From NCBI RefSeq assembly GCF_000619825.1, contig NZ_JHUW01000006.1:310001-374000 (forward strand): 64,000 bases of DNA, read 5' to 3'. Both the position numbers and the translations under genes were made by a program. The notes under the pieces were generated by a model. The model was not told the DNA's origin and made no database searches. It saw only the letters and a list, made by a program, of their open reading frames with translations. This document shows, piece after piece, positions 50,243 through 59,100 of the stretch. The stretch is from Prevotella sp. MA2016. Lineage in GTDB: Bacteria > Bacteroidota > Bacteroidia > Bacteroidales > Bacteroidaceae. The stretch's first letter is position 1, and the number at the start of each line of letters is the position of its first letter.

Positions 50243-51157
50243 TTACTTTACAAGTGAAATGAACATAAAATTGAATGCACCGCTACCGGTAGTACCTGCA
50301 GCATCGATGGTTTCGAGGCCTGTGCCTTTGAACGAGAACAGCGTTTCGCCCTCGGCGCTCTTGGCGGTGGTTATCTCCACGCTTCCACCGGTCAGATACT
50401 GCATTGTGCCGCCATTATCCAGATAGCTGGTGCCGCCTGCCATACCGTAATCGGGTATTGAGAAGCCGGCGCTTACCTGCATGGCATCATGCGCATCGCC
50501 AACGATAGTATAGACTCCTGCCAGGTCGGCTGCCTGCTTGTTGTTGCCATTGATGGCATCGAACATAGCCACCTGCTGACCATTAGGATCTTTGACGGTA
50601 ATGGTATATTTGGTAACGTCGGGATAAACGGTGTTTTGGAAGGTGGTCCAGTCCATGATGGCTACCTCGCTCGTTGCGATGGTCATGGTATAGCCGCTGG
50701 GCTCAGGATCATCCTCGCCAACGATGAAGGTCAGCTCACCCTTGAAGTAAGGCTTGTACTGCTTGCCGTCGCTGGTCTTCACCAGTCCGCTGATAAAGTA
50801 GCAGCCGTTGACGGCGCTCACGTCGATGCTACCCTCGCTGATGGCAGCACCATTGATGGTACCAGCGTAGGTGCCACCTGTAGTGAGGGTGGCTACAGGC
50901 TGATAGGTACCCTCGCCAAGAATCCACTCCTTACTGCCAAAACTAAGGCTGAGGCTGTTGCCTGCAGCATCGGTAAACTGTGTGTTCAGCGCCTTGATGC
51001 CCTTACCCAACTTGGTGGTAGGCTGTACGCTGCCGTTATTGAAGGTGCAGAAGGTGATGTTGCTGAATTCACCGTTCAAGTCTTCGATGGAGTCGTTGCT
51101 GCAAGCCGTAAACCCAATCACCGCCAGCAACATGATGATATATCTAAAAGCTTTCAT
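50243..51157 (-). CDS. Unrecognised lipoprotein, probable glycan-binding partner
   Basis: 304-aa lipoprotein (signal MKAFRYIIMLLAVIGFTAC, lipobox FTAC). Two alike halves can be suspected, each rich in beta strands: residues about 30-150 (NITFCTFNNGSVQPTTKLGK, WILGEGTYQPVATLTTGGTY, GAAISEGSIDVSAVNGCYFI) and about 160-304 (MTIATSEVAIMDWTTFQNTV, AGVYTIVGDAHDAMQVSAGF, GSVEITTAKSAEGETLFSFK). I do not recognise the family. Its place, right after SusD in a SusC/SusD operon, is that of a surface glycan-binding protein. The spacer before it is a 7-unit 8-bp repeat array. Confidence 0.65.
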   Translation of the reverse strand: MKAFRYIIMLLAVIGFTACSNDSIEDLNGEFSNITFCTFNNGSVQPTTKLGKGIKALNTQFTDAAGNSLSLSFGSKEWILGEGTYQPVATLTTGGTYAGTINGAAISEGSIDVSAVNGCYFISGLVKTSDGKQYKPYFKGELTFIVGEDDPEPSGYTMTIATSEVAIMDWTTFQNTVYPDVTKYTITVKDPNGQQVAMFDAINGNNKQAADLAGVYTIVGDAHDAMQVSAGFSIPDYGMAGGTSYLDNGGTMQYLTGGSVEITTAKSAEGETLFSFKGTGLETIDAAGTTGSGAFNFMFISLVK

Positions 51158-51164
51158 ATTGTTC

Positions 51165-51220
51165 TTTTTTAATGTTTTAATTCTTCCATTTTTTAATTCT
51201 TAAATTTTTCCATTTTCCCA
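51165..51220 (-). repeat. 8-bp tandem repeat, susD/lipoprotein spacer
   Basis: Read on the minus strand, seven 8-bp units fill the whole spacer from the susD stop: TGGGAAAA, TGGAAAAA, TTTAAGAA, TTAAAAAA, TGGAAGAA, TTAAAACA, TTAAAAAA, then GAACAATATG with the next start. Confidence 0.75.
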
Positions 51221-52786
51221 TCACCATCCTGTGTTTTGAGTCATATTGGGGTTGAGTTCGATTTCCTTCAGAGGGATAGGCAGTAGGTTGTGCTTCTCCT
51301 GGAAACCATACTTGTCGTTCTTGAAGAGCCACTGTACACCCTCGGTACCGAAGGCTGGTATCTCCTTACCCTGCTGACCCAGTGCCGACGCTGCATCGCC
51401 CCAGCGAACCAGATCCTGGAAGCGTACACTCTCGTTGCAGAGCTCCAGACGTTTCTCGGTCTTGATGTCGTTCAGCGTTACGCTGGTCAGCGGTGTCTCC
51501 TTGGCACGTACTCGAATCTGATTGATGTAGTCGAGTGCCTTGCTGCTGTTGCCTGCCTGCAGATGAGCCTCGGCGGCCAGAAGCAGAACCTCGGCGTAGC
51601 GCATAATCTTCAGATTGGTGAACTGAACACCCTGGAAGAACGACTGATCCACAACGCAGTCCTCCTTCAGCGACTGGTTCTTCCACATAAAGTAACCCTC
51701 GCAACCATATACCAAGGCGCCCGTCTGGATGCTAACGCCAAAGTTCTTCAGCTGCTCGTAGGTCATCATGGTCTTGTTCAGACGGTAGCCGTTGGCACCT
51801 TCCCAAGCCACGAACGCATCGTAGAGCGACTTGCGTGGGTTCATGAATCCGTAGGTACCCTGGGCAATCACGGTAGCAGCCTGTCCGCTGTAGTTCATCT
51901 TGTCGGTACGCCAGCCCTGCATCAACAGCCCCATATCAAACTGGTTCCACATCTGCTCGGTATCGTTACGCTTCTGCAGTTCGAACACCGACTCGCAGTT
52001 GTTGTTGGCTGCAGCATGGAACTGCGCATCGTACTCGCCCTGATAGAGAGCGTATTTGCCTGAGTTAATCACGTTGTCGAGCATGGCGGCAGCCTCGCTG
52101 TTCTTACCTTCGAAGAGATAAGCCTTGCCTAAGAAAGCCTGAGCCGTCTCCTTGGTGATGCGGATGCCTCCCTCGGCATCGTTCACGTCGCTCTTCGAGG
52201 GCAGGGTTCCGCTGTTGATGGCCTCGTTCAGGTCGTTCTCGATGAGTGCCCACATCTCGGCAGGATCGCTGTTGCCTAAGCGATACTCACCTGGTTCCAA
52301 CAGATGATCCACAACAGGAGCTGTGCCAAACATGGTTACCAGTTCGAACGAAGCCCATGCACGGAACACCTTAGCCTCGTTGATGGCGCGTTTCATAATA
52401 GAGGTTTCTCCCTGTGTCTTGTCGATAATCAGGTTGGCTTTATAGATGACGCCATAGAGTCCTGAATAGAGGCTCTGAACCATACCGTGATCGGTGCCGA
52501 AGGTGTATTCGTTGAGTTTTTCCATCTCGGCGTTGTCGCCACGCGAACCGCCACCTGTCCAGACATCGTCAGACAGACAGTTCTTGGTCATAAACCAATT
52601 GTAATGTAGGCTACGCATCTGCAGATAGAGCGAAGAGGTGGCCTGCATGGTGTTCTCGTCGTTGGTGTAGAAGTCTTCCATACTTCCCAGGTTGCCGTGC
52701 TTGGCAATGTCGAGCTCGCTGTCGCAGCTGCTAAAGCCGAGCGATGAAACAGCTAACATGGCGATATATATGATTTTCTTTTTCAT
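51221..52786 (-). CDS. SusD-family lipoprotein, third locus
   Basis: 521-aa surface lipoprotein, partner of the SusC upstream. Lipobox GFSSC after MKKKIIYIAMLAVSSL. SusD features: MQATSSLYLQMRSLHYNWFM, ANLIIDKTQGETSIMKRAIN, AKVFRAWASFELVTMFGTAP, TAQAFLGKAYLFEGKNSEAA, and C-terminal MRYAEVLLLAAEAHLQAGNS, YINQIRVRAKETPL, EKRLELCNESVRFQDLVRWG, with NPNMTQNTGW at the end. Two Cys occur in CLSDDVW and GCEGYF. Specificity unknown; beta-glucan or hemicellulose is suggested by the GH3 and esterase genes behind it. Confidence 0.94.
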   Translation of the reverse strand: MKKKIIYIAMLAVSSLGFSSCDSELDIAKHGNLGSMEDFYTNDENTMQATSSLYLQMRSLHYNWFMTKNCLSDDVWTGGGSRGDNAEMEKLNEYTFGTDHGMVQSLYSGLYGVIYKANLIIDKTQGETSIMKRAINEAKVFRAWASFELVTMFGTAPVVDHLLEPGEYRLGNSDPAEMWALIENDLNEAINSGTLPSKSDVNDAEGGIRITKETAQAFLGKAYLFEGKNSEAAAMLDNVINSGKYALYQGEYDAQFHAAANNNCESVFELQKRNDTEQMWNQFDMGLLMQGWRTDKMNYSGQAATVIAQGTYGFMNPRKSLYDAFVAWEGANGYRLNKTMMTYEQLKNFGVSIQTGALVYGCEGYFMWKNQSLKEDCVVDQSFFQGVQFTNLKIMRYAEVLLLAAEAHLQAGNSSKALDYINQIRVRAKETPLTSVTLNDIKTEKRLELCNESVRFQDLVRWGDAASALGQQGKEIPAFGTEGVQWLFKNDKYGFQEKHNLLPIPLKEIELNPNMTQNTGW

Positions 52787-52792
52787 AATGAT

Positions 52793-52824
52793 TTCAATTT
52801 TTCAATTCTTTAATTCTTTAACTC
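52793..52824 (-). repeat. 8-bp tandem repeat, susC/susD spacer of the third locus
   Basis: Plus-strand units TTCAATTT, TTCAATTC, TTTAATTC, TTTAACTC; in gene sense TTAAAGAA-TTAAAGAA-TTGAAAAA, the same unit as at 3305 and 51165. Confidence 0.75.
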
Positions 52825-52826
52825 TC

Positions 52827-55800
52827 TTAGAATTCAATGTTCAAACCAAGTACCACTTTCTTTGAGGTGGGGTAGCCACCCTTGTCGATACCCATACCCG
52901 AGGTAGAGTTGGTAGCAGCCTCAGGATCGAAGCCTGGATACTTAGAGAAGGTGAAGAAGTCGTCGAGCGAAGCGTAGATACGGGCATGGCTCAAGGCTAC
53001 TTTGTTGATGAGGTTCTTAGGCAGGGTGTAACCCAGCTGAATCTGCTTGATCTTGAAGAAACTGCCATCGTAAACCAGCGCACTCGATGTGGCATACTTA
53101 TCCATGTCGTTAGCGCCAGCACGGGGTACGGTGCCGTTAGGATTATCTACCGTCCAACGGTTGTCGTAGAACACTTCCTTCAAACGGTTCGAAGCAGCGT
53201 AGTCGGGACGGTTGATACAGTTGAAAATCTTGTTGCCGTGCGAACCGGTTCCGAATACAGTCAGGTCGATGCCCTTATAGGCCGCTGTGAGGGTGAGGCC
53301 ATAGGTGAAGTCGGGAATGGCATCGCCGATGCAGGTCAGGTCGCCATCCGATACTTTTCCGTCGCCATCCAGATCCTCGAACAAAGGATTACCCGTCTCC
53401 TTGTCGATGCCAGCAAACTTATAGCCGCGGAAGTAGTAAACGGGATAGCCCTTCTCGAAGTAAGTGATGGTGTAAGTGTGGAAGTTGCTACCGCTCAGGC
53501 GGGTGATAGAGGGATCGATGTAGGTCACCTTATTGCTCAGAGTAGAGAGGTTGGCACGGATGCTGTAGTTGAAGTCGCCGATATGGTCGCGCCAGCCCAG
53601 TTCAAACTCAAATCCCTTGTTCTCAACGTTACCGGCATTCATAGGTGAAGTGCTACCACCGATGATGAGCGATGGTGTGGTACCCCATACCAGCAGGTCC
53701 TTAGTCTTCTTGATAAAGTAGTCGATACCGAAGGTCATGCGACCGCCCATCAGGATACCGTCGAAACCAAAGTTCAACTGCTCTGAAGTCTCCCACTTCA
53801 AATCATCGTTACCCATGGTTGATGGGGCTGCGGCCTGGGTATAGTTGATACCGCTTGAGAAAGGATACAGTCCGCCCAGTGCCATGTCGGTACTGTAGCT
53901 GTAGCCGCCCAATGCAGAGAGACTACCGTTCTGACCCCAGCTGGCACGGAACTTCAAGCTATCGAAGGCTTTCTTCAGTGGTGCAAAGAACTTCTCCTCA
54001 CTGATGGTCCAACCTACTGATACGGCAGGGAAGTATCCCCAACGGGTTTTCTTTGAGAGCTTCGACAAGTCGGCAGCATCTGCGCGCAGCGAAGCCTGCA
54101 ACAGGTAACGGCCCATAAAATCGTAAGACAGACGACCGAAGTAGGAGTACTTGGTACTCTCGTTGGTTTCGCCGCTCACACCCTTGGTGGCTGAGGCGTT
54201 GGCATAGTTCAGATAGTAGAACAGTGGGTCGTTCTTCTTCAAGGCATCCTCGCCATTGGCTGTCAGCGAACCGTTCACATTGTCGTTTGATGACTTCTGG
54301 AACGACATACCAACCATAGCTGTAACGGTATGACCACCAAACTGTTTCATATAGTTGGCAAAGTTCTCCCACTGATAATAGATTGAGGTAGAAGAGCCTG
54401 CGCTGAAGTCGAGATAGTCGCGGCTCTGCACACCGTTGCCATAGAATGGCAGACTGGCGTTGCTACTGCGAGTACCAGCTAATCGATAACCGAAACGCGA
54501 GGTTACTGTGAGTCCCTTTATAGGTGTAAAGTCGCCATAGATAGAACCGTTGATATTGAAACCCTGGTTCTTCGACAGACCGTTGTCGCGCATGATCATG
54601 GGATGATACTGCTCGCCGGCATAGAACTTAGATACGGCATAGTAGTTGCCATTTCCGTCCTGCAGCAGCTGCTTGCCGTTGGCCTGAGCATTTACCATCT
54701 GGTAAGGCAGGGTCTCGGCAGTGTAGGTGTCGGGAGTCAGTGGGTCGAGCATCAGGATGGATGTCAGCAGCGAGCCGTACTCGCTGTTGGTAGATACCGA
54801 GCGAACGTCGTATTTCTCAATCTGGTTGGTAGTACCTACTTTCAACCAGTCTTTTATCTTATATTCTGCGTTGATAGTGGCTGTGAGACGTTTGTAAACA
54901 TCAGCGTTACCCTTTACAATACCATTATTATTAAGGTACGCGAGCGAGAGGAAATAGTTGCCGCGGTCGTTACCACCGGTGAACGAGAGGGCGTGCTTCT
55001 GCATGTGACCATGATTGAATGCCACATCGGTCCAGGCTGTGTTGGTCACACCGTCCCAGTTCTTCAGCATATAGTCCTTCGTAAAAATGTTACCCTCGTC
55101 CATATACTGGATATACTGCTCGGCGTTCAGCATCTTAGGGATGCGGGCCAGACTCTCGTCGGTAAACATGAAGTCGTAAGAGATTTTTCCTTGTCCGGGC
55201 TTACCTTTCTTAGTGGTGATGAGTACCACACCGTTGCCAGCTTCGGCACCGTAGATAGCGGCCGAGGCTGCATCCTTCAGGATTTCCATCGAGGCGATGG
55301 TGCTGGGGTCGATACCACTGATATCACTCAGGCGCACACCATCAACAACGAACAGGGGCTCTGAACTTGAATTAGAGGAATAACCGCGTACACGAATGGT
55401 TGGCGATGAACCAGGGGCAGCGCTCGACTGGATTATCTGTACACCAGAGGTCTTACCCTGCAGGGCCTGTTGAGCGTTGGCGATGGTGCGGTTCTCCATA
55501 TCCTCGGGTTTTACTTGCGAGATGGCACCGGTTACACTGCTCTTCTTCTGTACACCATAACCTACAACCACCACTTCATCGAGTACCTTGTTGTCGGGTT
55601 TCAGGTTGATAGTCATGCCGTTTTTGGCGGCACCTTCAAAGGTTTGATAGCCGATATAGGTCACGGTAATTGTTTGACCAGCTTTTACGTTTACCACAAA
55701 ATTACCATCGAAATCGGTGATGGTGGCATTTTTGGGATTACTTTTTTCGGCTACGGTTGCTCCGATAACGGGTTCGCCGTTTTCGTCGATTACATGGCCC

Positions 55801-55874
55801 CTCAGTCCTTGGGCGAAAGATGTTACTGACATCATCAGTGCCATCAACATCAGCATAATACTACTCTTCTTCAT
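52827..55874 (-). CDS. SusC-type TonB-dependent transporter, third locus
   Basis: 1,015-aa outer-membrane transporter. Signal peptide to about residue 21; carboxypeptidase-regulatory-like domain (LRGHVIDENGEPVIGATVAE, ATITDFDGNFVVNV), signature LDEVVVVGYGVQKKSSVTGAI, plug (ALQGKTSGVQIIQSSAAPGS, IRVRGYSSNSSSEPLFVVDG, MEILKDAASAAIYGAEAGNG) and barrel ending VLGLNIEF. First gene of the operon susC, susD, lipoprotein, esterase, GH3. The divergent hybrid two-component gene at 56119 is the probable regulator. Confidence 0.95.
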   Translation of the reverse strand: MKKSSIMLMLMALMMSVTSFAQGLRGHVIDENGEPVIGATVAEKSNPKNATITDFDGNFVVNVKAGQTITVTYIGYQTFEGAAKNGMTINLKPDNKVLDEVVVVGYGVQKKSSVTGAISQVKPEDMENRTIANAQQALQGKTSGVQIIQSSAAPGSSPTIRVRGYSSNSSSEPLFVVDGVRLSDISGIDPSTIASMEILKDAASAAIYGAEAGNGVVLITTKKGKPGQGKISYDFMFTDESLARIPKMLNAEQYIQYMDEGNIFTKDYMLKNWDGVTNTAWTDVAFNHGHMQKHALSFTGGNDRGNYFLSLAYLNNNGIVKGNADVYKRLTATINAEYKIKDWLKVGTTNQIEKYDVRSVSTNSEYGSLLTSILMLDPLTPDTYTAETLPYQMVNAQANGKQLLQDGNGNYYAVSKFYAGEQYHPMIMRDNGLSKNQGFNINGSIYGDFTPIKGLTVTSRFGYRLAGTRSSNASLPFYGNGVQSRDYLDFSAGSSTSIYYQWENFANYMKQFGGHTVTAMVGMSFQKSSNDNVNGSLTANGEDALKKNDPLFYYLNYANASATKGVSGETNESTKYSYFGRLSYDFMGRYLLQASLRADAADLSKLSKKTRWGYFPAVSVGWTISEEKFFAPLKKAFDSLKFRASWGQNGSLSALGGYSYSTDMALGGLYPFSSGINYTQAAAPSTMGNDDLKWETSEQLNFGFDGILMGGRMTFGIDYFIKKTKDLLVWGTTPSLIIGGSTSPMNAGNVENKGFEFELGWRDHIGDFNYSIRANLSTLSNKVTYIDPSITRLSGSNFHTYTITYFEKGYPVYYFRGYKFAGIDKETGNPLFEDLDGDGKVSDGDLTCIGDAIPDFTYGLTLTAAYKGIDLTVFGTGSHGNKIFNCINRPDYAASNRLKEVFYDNRWTVDNPNGTVPRAGANDMDKYATSSALVYDGSFFKIKQIQLGYTLPKNLINKVALSHARIYASLDDFFTFSKYPGFDPEAATNSTSGMGIDKGGYPTSKKVVLGLNIEF

Positions 55875-55936
55875 TGAATTTTAATTGTTTTGAGTTAATT
55901 GTTAGGAATATTATTTGGTTTTAAAATTCTCGGCTG

Positions 55937-55944
55937 CAAAGGTA
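55937..55944 (-). promoter_or_regulatory. -7 element of the third susC operon
   Basis: Minus-strand TACCTTTG, giving a leader of about 60 nt. No TTG at the -33 distance, as with the other susC promoters. Confidence 0.62.
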
Positions 55945-55994
55945 ATGGGATTTGTTAGATAGTACTTTTTTATTCTGTTTTTCGTTTTTTCCGC

Positions 55995-56054
55995 ATGTTC
56001 AAATCTATATGGGTGTTGTCCAATTTGTTTAAAAGTTGTCTTGTATGTTCAAAT
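55995..56054. promoter_or_regulatory. Direct repeat ATGTTCAAAT in the divergent control region
   Basis: ATGTTCAAAT at 55995-56004 and 56045-56054, exactly 50 bp apart, between the third susC and the hybrid two-component gene. Possible sites for that regulator's AraC domain. The rest of the 244-bp gap is A/T-rich with no reading frame. Confidence 0.5.
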
Positions 56055-56090
56055 TATGGCAATAAGCGGCTTATTATCAGGAGTTTTTCT

Positions 56091-56098
56091 TATCTTTG
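56091..56098 (+). promoter_or_regulatory. -7 element of the hybrid two-component gene
   Basis: TATCTTTG, 20 bp before the ATG at 56119; no clear -33 TTG. Confidence 0.62.
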
Positions 56099-56118
56099 CA
56101 AGCAAATAATAACGTAAT

Positions 56119-59100
56119 ATGACTAATAGGAATAGGAAACCTGTTTTTGCTGTACTATTCTGTGCCGTGTTGGTGCTGATGATGCTGGGATGCCAGCGTC
56201 GTGGAACAGATAGTACAACACTTGATAAGGATGAGGAGCATGATCTGGTGGTGGCCACCGAACTGTCGAACAGTCGTGTGCAGTGTATTGCCGAAGATGC
56301 CGATGGGTATTTGTGGATTGGCACCTTCCGCGGCTTGAACCGTTACGACGGACACGAATATCACCAATACTTCTGTACATTCGACTCGCTCGGACTGCCC
56401 GACAACCAGATACAGAGTCTGCTTTGCGATCAGCAAGGCCGATTGTGGGTGGCTACTGTTAACGGAGTGTGCCGTTATACCCGTCAGGACAATTTTGAAT
56501 CGATACCAATGCAAACGAGCAACCGAAATGCCCGTAAACTGCTGATGGATAGCAAAGGGCGCATATTCGCGTATAATGGCATGGAACTGCTGGCATACGA
56601 CGAACAGCATCATATATTTCTTTCGAAGTTTAACAGAACGAAAACCAATCAGACGTGGGGCGACTGTTTTATTGATGGTGCCGATAATATCCTGATGGTG
56701 GGATCCGACAATCTGCAGGTTATCAATGGTGAGACGTTTAAGCAGAAAGCCGAAGTGAAGGCGGGTCAGCAGCTGGGATTCTATTTCTTCGAACTGCTGC
56801 CCAACGGTTTGCTACTGTGTTCGGGTAATGGTACGTTGCTTTTGTACGATACAAAATCGCAGCAGCAGATTCCGCTGAGTGTAGAGATACAGGATCGGTT
56901 AACGACTCACAATAGTGTGCTGCAGGCAGCCTGCTTGCTGGATAACAATACCATATTACTCAGTACATCGCGTAATGGTCTTTTTGAACTGAACTTGCTG
57001 ACACATACGCTGAAGGGTCAGGCTGACGCTAACTTTAGTTTGCCAGTGCCCGATGCATACGTTACCAAGATATTCCAGGATTCCAGAAAGAATGTCTGGT
57101 TGGGTACTTATGATAAAGGACTTTTTGCCGACTACTATTATAAGGAGAAGTTCGGTGGTAGCGATAACTACCTGAATCGTGTAATCGAGAACTCGTCGGT
57201 ATTGGCTGTGGCTATTGATAAGCAAGCTAATTTGTGGATATCTACGCTACTGAAGGGCGTGTTTGTGTATCATTCTACTACCCAGAAAGCCGAACATATC
57301 GAGATTGCAGGTTTACCGGCAGGCGAAAAGAAGAATGCCATCACAAATATCTTCTGTGATCGCGACGGACTACTTTGGCTATCTACCACCAGCGGGGTGA
57401 TGAAGTGCCAGTATGATGGTACGAAACTGAATATCCTGAGTCAGTGGCAACTGCCACCAACCATGTGTTTCGAACAAACCGACGATGGTACAGTGTGGGC
57501 GGCTTCAAGCACCACCTATATCTTCGGCTTTAAGCCAGGTTGCAATGAGCCCGAAGCCAAACAGGCATTTAATGTCGATTTCACTTTCATCCCATCACTT
57601 CTGAAATTGAAGGATGGCTCGATGCTGATATCCGCTTTCTATCAGCCTATAACGAAGATGAACCCTCAGACGGGTAAACTGAGTGCGCTGGATATTCCTA
57701 GTATGCAGCGTTGCATACGTCGTAGTGTGTATATCCCTACCGATATGCTGCAGGATGCGAAAGGAAATATATGGATAGGTACCGTGAGCAATGGTTTACT
57801 GTGTTTTCATCCGCACACCAACGAAGTGCGTCGTATTGCGGGCCTTTCTTGTTCGGATGTGGGTAGTATTGAGGAAGACCAGCAGGGTAATCTGTGGATT
57901 AGTACGATGAAAGGCCTGAACCGCCTCGACCCCAAGACGGGGACTATCACAGCACTTTATAAGGCCGACGGTCTGGCTGGGGATGAGTTTGCCGATCGTG
58001 CCTCGTGTCAGTTGCCTAATGGTAGTCTGGTGTTTGGCGGAACCGATGGTATCACGATGTTTAACCCTGCAGATATCGATACGCTGAGGAATATCCCCCT
58101 GAAGTTTTCTCATCTGAAGATTCATAATCAAATGGTGCGTCCTACAAAGGACGGACCTATAGAGTCGATGCTTGATAACTGTCAGGAGATACGACTGAAG
58201 CATAGTGAGAACAGCTTTAGCATTTCATATACCGCCCTTGACTTTGGCGAATACGAACGCGTACATTATTATTATAAACTTGAAGGGTTCGACAACGACT
58301 GGATTGATGCAGGCAGCAGGCATGCCGCTGGCTATGCCAATCTGCCATCTGGCCACTATACCTTCCGTGTTCGTATCACCGATAGTGCCAGTGATGAAGC
58401 CAGCAGCGACGAGCGTCGGATAAGTGTCATCGTGGAACCGGCACCGATGTTCGCATGGTGGGCCTGGCTGATATATCTGGCACTGGGCATGCTGTTGGCT
58501 TGGTATCTCTACCGCAATGCCAAACGTGTGGTAGCCGCCCGTCGTGCTGCCCGAAAGGCTGAGATGGAGAAGGAGCAGGAGTTGCGTACCAACCAGATGA
58601 ACATGAGTTTCTTTGCGAATATTGCTCATGAATTCCGTACGCCATTGACGATGATTGCCGGACCTGTAGGACTGTTGGCTAAGAGTGATAGCATAAGAGG
58701 CGAGGAACGTAGCTTGTTGATTATTGCCCAGCGTAGTATCCAGCGTATGTTCAAACTGGTGAACCAGCTGATGGACTTTAATAAACTGGAGAACGATACC
58801 CTGCGCTTGAGTGTGGAGCAGATAGATGTGGTAAAACAGATGAACGACATCTGTGATACATTTGAGTTTAATGCCAAGGAAAAGGGGTTGACGTTGAGTC
58901 GTTGTGGAATGGAAGACCAGTTGATGGCTTGGACCGATGGCGACAAACTAGAGAAAATCGTCAGCAATTTGCTGTCGAATGCCATGAAGTTCACACCACG
59001 TGGTGGTAGGATAGATGTTCACCTGGATGTAGTTGACGATAAAGTGAAAGTAACTATTGTCGATACAGGTAAAGGTATTCCTGAGGAACACATGGAGAAT

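Noticed and set aside
50489..51172. 227-codon plus-strand frame over the unknown lipoprotein
   Set aside because: The minus-strand frame has a signal peptide, lipobox and operon context; the plus-strand frame has none.
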